44,864 bases of DNA from JARICQ01 sp964527205 (GTDB lineage: Bacteria > Bacillota > Clostridia > Tissierellales > Tissierellaceae), in NCBI GenBank assembly GCA_964527205.1, contig CAZGQG010000015.1:1-44864 (forward strand), written 5' to 3'. Positions 42,839-44,864 of the stretch are shown one piece after another (within the stretch, counting starts at the first letter, position 1; each line of letters starts with the position of its first letter). The notes below the pieces were generated by a model, which worked only from the letters and a program-made list of their open reading frames with translations, had not been told where the DNA came from and made no database searches. The translations under genes and the position numbers were made by a program.

Positions 42839-43141
42839 ATGTATAAAATTAGAGGCAGGGAAGAGGTATTAAAAGAATATCAAAGAAGATATCATGAATT
42901 AGACCAGGTGTTTATGGCAGAGTTGGGAAAAGAGTATGACAGGTATATAGACTTACTTAAGGAAGCAGAAACAAGGGAACAGGCTTTAGAGGTATTTGAA
43001 AAAGAAATAGAAAACAATGAAAACAATTACAGAGACAATGCAGAAATGAAGTTTTTAGAAGGCTCTACCCATACTCAGTATATGGAAATACTAGCTAATT
43101 ATGGATTAATAGTATTCTTTAGAGACAATATGTTAGAATAA
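42839..43141 (+). CDS. Small charged protein of unknown function
   Basis: 100 residues, rich in Glu, Lys and Arg, with no membrane or signal segment. Long helices are likely: YKIRGREEVLKEYQRRYHEL, then RYIDLLKEAETREQALEVFE. A final part reads STHTQYMEILANYGLIVFFR. AGGAGG lies 8 bases before the ATG, and a TATAAT at 42796-42801 with a weak TTGATT suggests its own promoter. A good terminator follows. I do not recognise the family; expression signals make it a convincing gene. It sits between walJ and rlmH. Confidence 0.75.
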   Translation: MYKIRGREEVLKEYQRRYHELDQVFMAELGKEYDRYIDLLKEAETREQALEVFEKEIENNENNYRDNAEMKFLEGSTHTQYMEILANYGLIVFFRDNMLE

Positions 43142-43148
43142 TACTTAA

Positions 43149-43175
43149 GGGACAACCTCGTTGTCCCGATTTTTA
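43149..43175 (+). terminator. Terminator after the small charged protein
   Basis: GGGACAAC (43149-43156), loop CTC, GTTGTCCC (43160-43167), then GATTTTTA. It starts 7 bp after the stop codon and separates the gene from rlmH. Confidence 0.85.
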
Positions 43176-43209
43176 CGTTTAGGATGATTTTTATGAACAG
43201 GAGTGACTT

Positions 43210-43689
43210 ATGAAGATAAATATAATTGCAGTAGGGAAAATAAAAGAAAAATACATAAAAGAAGGAATCAAGGAATTTTCAAAGAGATTATCTAGGTACA
43301 GCTCCCTTAAAATAATAGAGTTAAATGATGAAAAAGCTCCAGAAAATCTCTCGGATAAGGAAATAGAAATAATAAAGGATAAAGAGGGAGATAGGATACT
43401 ATCAAAAATCCCACAAAACTCCTATACCATAGCCCTTACCCTAGATGGCAAGGCCTTTAGTTCAGAAAGATTCTCAGAAAAAATAGAAGATCTTATGCTG
43501 GAGGGAAAGAGCAATATAAGTTTTATAATAGGTGGGTCTCTGGGACTTTCAGATCAAGTAATAAAGGCAAGTAATTATGAAATATCCTTTTCAAAAATGA
43601 CCTTCCCTCATCAGCTAATGAGGCTTATTTTACTTGAACAAGTCTATAGGGCCTTTAGGATAATGAGAAAGGAGCCCTATCATAAATAG
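43210..43689 (+). CDS. rlmH: 23S rRNA (pseudouridine1915-N3) methyltransferase RlmH
   Basis: 159 residues, a full-length RlmH (YbeA/YydA). It has the MKINIIAVGKIKEKYIKEGI start, then the SPOUT-fold SAM-binding loop FIIGGSLGLSDQV and a C-terminal block MTFPHQLMRLILLEQVYRAF with the final RKEPYHK. The enzyme methylates pseudouridine 1915 in helix 69 of the large subunit. The ATG follows AGGAGTGACTT. rlmH is the standard gene after walJ near Firmicute origins. Confidence 0.96.
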   Translation: MKINIIAVGKIKEKYIKEGIKEFSKRLSRYSSLKIIELNDEKAPENLSDKEIEIIKDKEGDRILSKIPQNSYTIALTLDGKAFSSERFSEKIEDLMLEGKSNISFIIGGSLGLSDQVIKASNYEISFSKMTFPHQLMRLILLEQVYRAFRIMRKEPYHK

Positions 43690-43723
43690 GAACAATCTAT
43701 AGACAGTAATAGTGGTTATTAGA

Positions 43724-43753
43724 TTAACATAGGTTGCTAATGAATGGTATAAT
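43724..43753 (+). promoter_or_regulatory. Putative promoter of the nucleotidyltransferase-like gene
   Basis: TTAACA (43724-43729), 18-bp spacer, TATAAT (43748-43753), about 68 bp before the chosen start. The frame upstream of that start runs through this promoter, which argues that the longer frame is not coding. Confidence 0.5.
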
Positions 43754-43820
43754 GTTTATAAGAAGTAATTCTTATAAGTATTATTTAGCGCTACAAAAAT
43801 ATATAAAAAAGGAAGATGAA

Positions 43821-44375
43821 ATGTTTAAGACTTTGAGTTATATAGGAGAGAAACTTAATGATTCAAATATATTGTGGGCAGTAGGTGCCTCCATGATGCT
43901 AAATCAATTTGGACTTATAAACAATCCCAATGATATAGATATTTTCGTAGATATAAAAGATATTAATAGAGCAGATGAAATTCTTCAAAGTATTGGTGAA
44001 AAGAAAAAAATAGAAAAAAATTCAGTGTATTCTACTGAATTTTTTTACAAATATTTAATAAATGGAATTGGTATTGATGTAATGGCAGGTTTTGCTATTA
44101 ATCATAGCAGGGGAGTGTATGAATTTATTTTTGATACTAAATCTATATCAAAAATTGAAACAATTAATGAAATTGATATTCCTTTCACTTCATTAGAAGA
44201 TTGGTATATAATTTATCAGCTTATTCCCAATAGAGAGTTTAAAGTAAATCTTATAGAAAAATATCTCACTTTAAATGGAATTGAAAATCCGGATCTATTT
44301 AAAAGAGCATTAAGGGGGAATTTACCATTAGAGATAAGAAGTAAGATTGAAAATGTGTTAAGTTCGCATTTTTAG
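43821..44375 (+). CDS. Nucleotidyltransferase-fold protein of unknown function
   Basis: 184 residues. The N-terminal half has the minimal nucleotidyltransferase pattern: a strand with Gly and Ser (ILWAVGASMMLNQFGL), then NDIDIFVD with the metal-binding Asp pair. The later half has ISLEDWYII-like helical text (TSLEDWYIIYQLIPNREFK). It recalls AbiEii/LinB-type NTases, toxin or resistance enzymes, but no partner gene is adjacent. AAAGGA precedes the ATG at 43821 by 7 bases; the frame upstream overlaps the promoter. It sits between rlmH and repeat sequence and may be an acquired gene. Confidence 0.7.
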   Translation: MFKTLSYIGEKLNDSNILWAVGASMMLNQFGLINNPNDIDIFVDIKDINRADEILQSIGEKKKIEKNSVYSTEFFYKYLINGIGIDVMAGFAINHSRGVYEFIFDTKSISKIETINEIDIPFTSLEDWYIIYQLIPNREFKVNLIEKYLTLNGIENPDLFKRALRGNLPLEIRSKIENVLSSHF

Positions 44376-44418
44376 TATTATTGACAACTAAAGATTACTA
44401 TTATCCTAAGCCTGTCTT

Positions 44419-44546
44419 GCCATTCTGATCCTGAATCTTTAATTTTGTCATTCTAAACTTGAATCTTAAATTTAGTCATTCTGAGCTTGCGAAGAATCTT
44501 AGGGTCACAAAGACAGATCCTTCATCGCTTTGCTCTTCAGGATGAC
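44419..44546. repeat. Tandem and inverted interspersed-repeat cluster
   Basis: Three direct units start at 44419, 44447 and 44475 with an exact 28-bp period (cores CATTCTGATCCTGAATC, CATTCTAAACTTGAATC, CATTCTGAGCTTGCGAAGAATC). An inverted unit lies at 44516-44546, ending CAGGATGAC. GTCATTCTGAG and CAGGATGAC face each other as an imperfect palindrome. Repeats with GTCATTCTGAGC and AGGATGAC arms are common in clostridial and other genomes. It starts 43 bp after the preceding gene. Confidence 0.75.
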
Positions 44547-44864
44547 AAAAACATTAAAGACGCAGTTTTAGTATTATGAGCTAGCAGGATAAGTTTTATT
44601 AATTGGATATAATAAGTATATGTAGTTTAAAATATAATTATGAAATTGATTTTAAAAGTACTTGTTTGGGAAGGCTATAAAATTAGAAGAAATTATAGAA
44701 ATATCAAGAAAAAATAAAGCAGAAGTTCTTATCATTAATTATAATGAAATGGTAGCTTGAGAATATTAGTAACAGGGAAAAACCACTTGAATAATTTCAA
44801 GTGGTTTTAAATATCTTTATTTTTAAGAGAAGGAATGAAGATGCTGTGTTATAGTCTCCACTTC
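44547..44864. other. Intergenic stretch with a terminator and no firm gene
   Basis: The 489 bp after the nucleotidyltransferase-like gene contain the repeat above and this stretch. A 13-bp hairpin AAAACCACTTGAA/TTCAAGTGGTTTT (44779-44808, loop TAAT) has T-runs on both strands, the longer on the minus strand. On the minus strand an open reading of 13 codons from the window edge ends in TAA at 44823-44825, just before that hairpin; it may be the tail of a gene beyond the window. A short frame ending at 44760 and an ATG at 44841 with an AAGGA site are too short to call. Confidence 0.5.

Noticed and set aside
44419..44503. CRISPR array suggested by the 28-bp periodic units
   Set aside because: Units abut without unique spacers and diverge from each other; this is tandem repeat sequence.
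44641..44760. Short frames ending at 44760 and near 44718
   Set aside because: No ribosome site, in conflicting frames, and no recognisable motif.

Overview
This window looks like the replication-origin region of a low-GC Gram-positive anaerobe. I would place it in the Clostridia or Tissierellia, but that is inferred from gene order and AT-rich codon use, not from a marker search. It holds the dnaA-dnaN-yaaA-recF-remB-gyrB-gyrA block, the rpmH-rnpA-yidD-yidC-jag-mnmE-mnmG-rsmG-parA-parB block, and the walRK-yycHI-walJ-rlmH block. Genes run leftward (minus) to the left of about 10.2 kb and mostly rightward (plus) to the right, so transcription diverges from oriC. No rRNA, tRNA, CRISPR array or complete transposon was seen. 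Exactly 100 N's at 24468-24567 are flanked by two identical 55-bp copies, which points to an unmerged contig overlap in a draft assembly.

Layout. 1-1022 (minus): a partner-switching module (STAS antagonist, anti-sigma protein, start of a SigB-like sigma factor) directly downstream of gyrA. 1139-9770 (minus): gyrA, gyrB, remB, recF, yaaA, dnaN, dnaA. The dnaN-dnaA spacer carries a DnaA-trio/GC/DnaA-box unwinding element, and a second DnaA-box cluster lies upstream of dnaA, so the origin is bipartite as in Bacillus. 10341-19270 (plus): ribosomal protein L34, RNase P protein, membrane insertion, tRNA modification and ParABS segregation, interrupted by a minus-strand DsbA-like gene between two parS sites. 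19343-22113: a conserved unknown protein, a 209-bp inverted-repeat cassette with a 28-residue peptide ORF and a structured leader, a membrane HD-GYP protein and a DUF5317 protein. 22242-29044: alanine/Na+ symporter, folate cyclodeaminase, adenine deaminase, a cysteine-desulfurase-like enzyme, a DUF4446 protein and a lipid kinase. 29126-36305: a LysM/G5/M23 cell-wall hydrolase, glutaredoxin, an unknown protein, a degenerate metallophosphoesterase, a small alarmone synthetase, and a P-type cation ATPase behind a yybP-ykoY (Mn2+) riboswitch. 36360-43689: WalRK, a secreted protein, YycH, YycI, WalJ, a small protein and RlmH. 43724-44864: a nucleotidyltransferase-fold protein and interspersed repeat sequence.

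How parts connect. Three identical palindromic parS sites (16808, 17552, 29048) provide ParB loading sites; two of them form the stems of transcription terminators. Two TGTAAC-N5-TGTAAC WalR boxes are visible, one ahead of the secreted-protein/yycHI genes and one at the start point of the M23 hydrolase, tying local wall genes to the local two-component system. The points most worth following up are the peptide cassette with its switch-like leader (20058-20266), the terminator-embedded parS sites, Ile84 in the quinolone-resistance region of GyrA, the Mn2+ riboswitch on a calcium-type pump, and the metallophosphoesterase that lacks two metal-ligand histidines.
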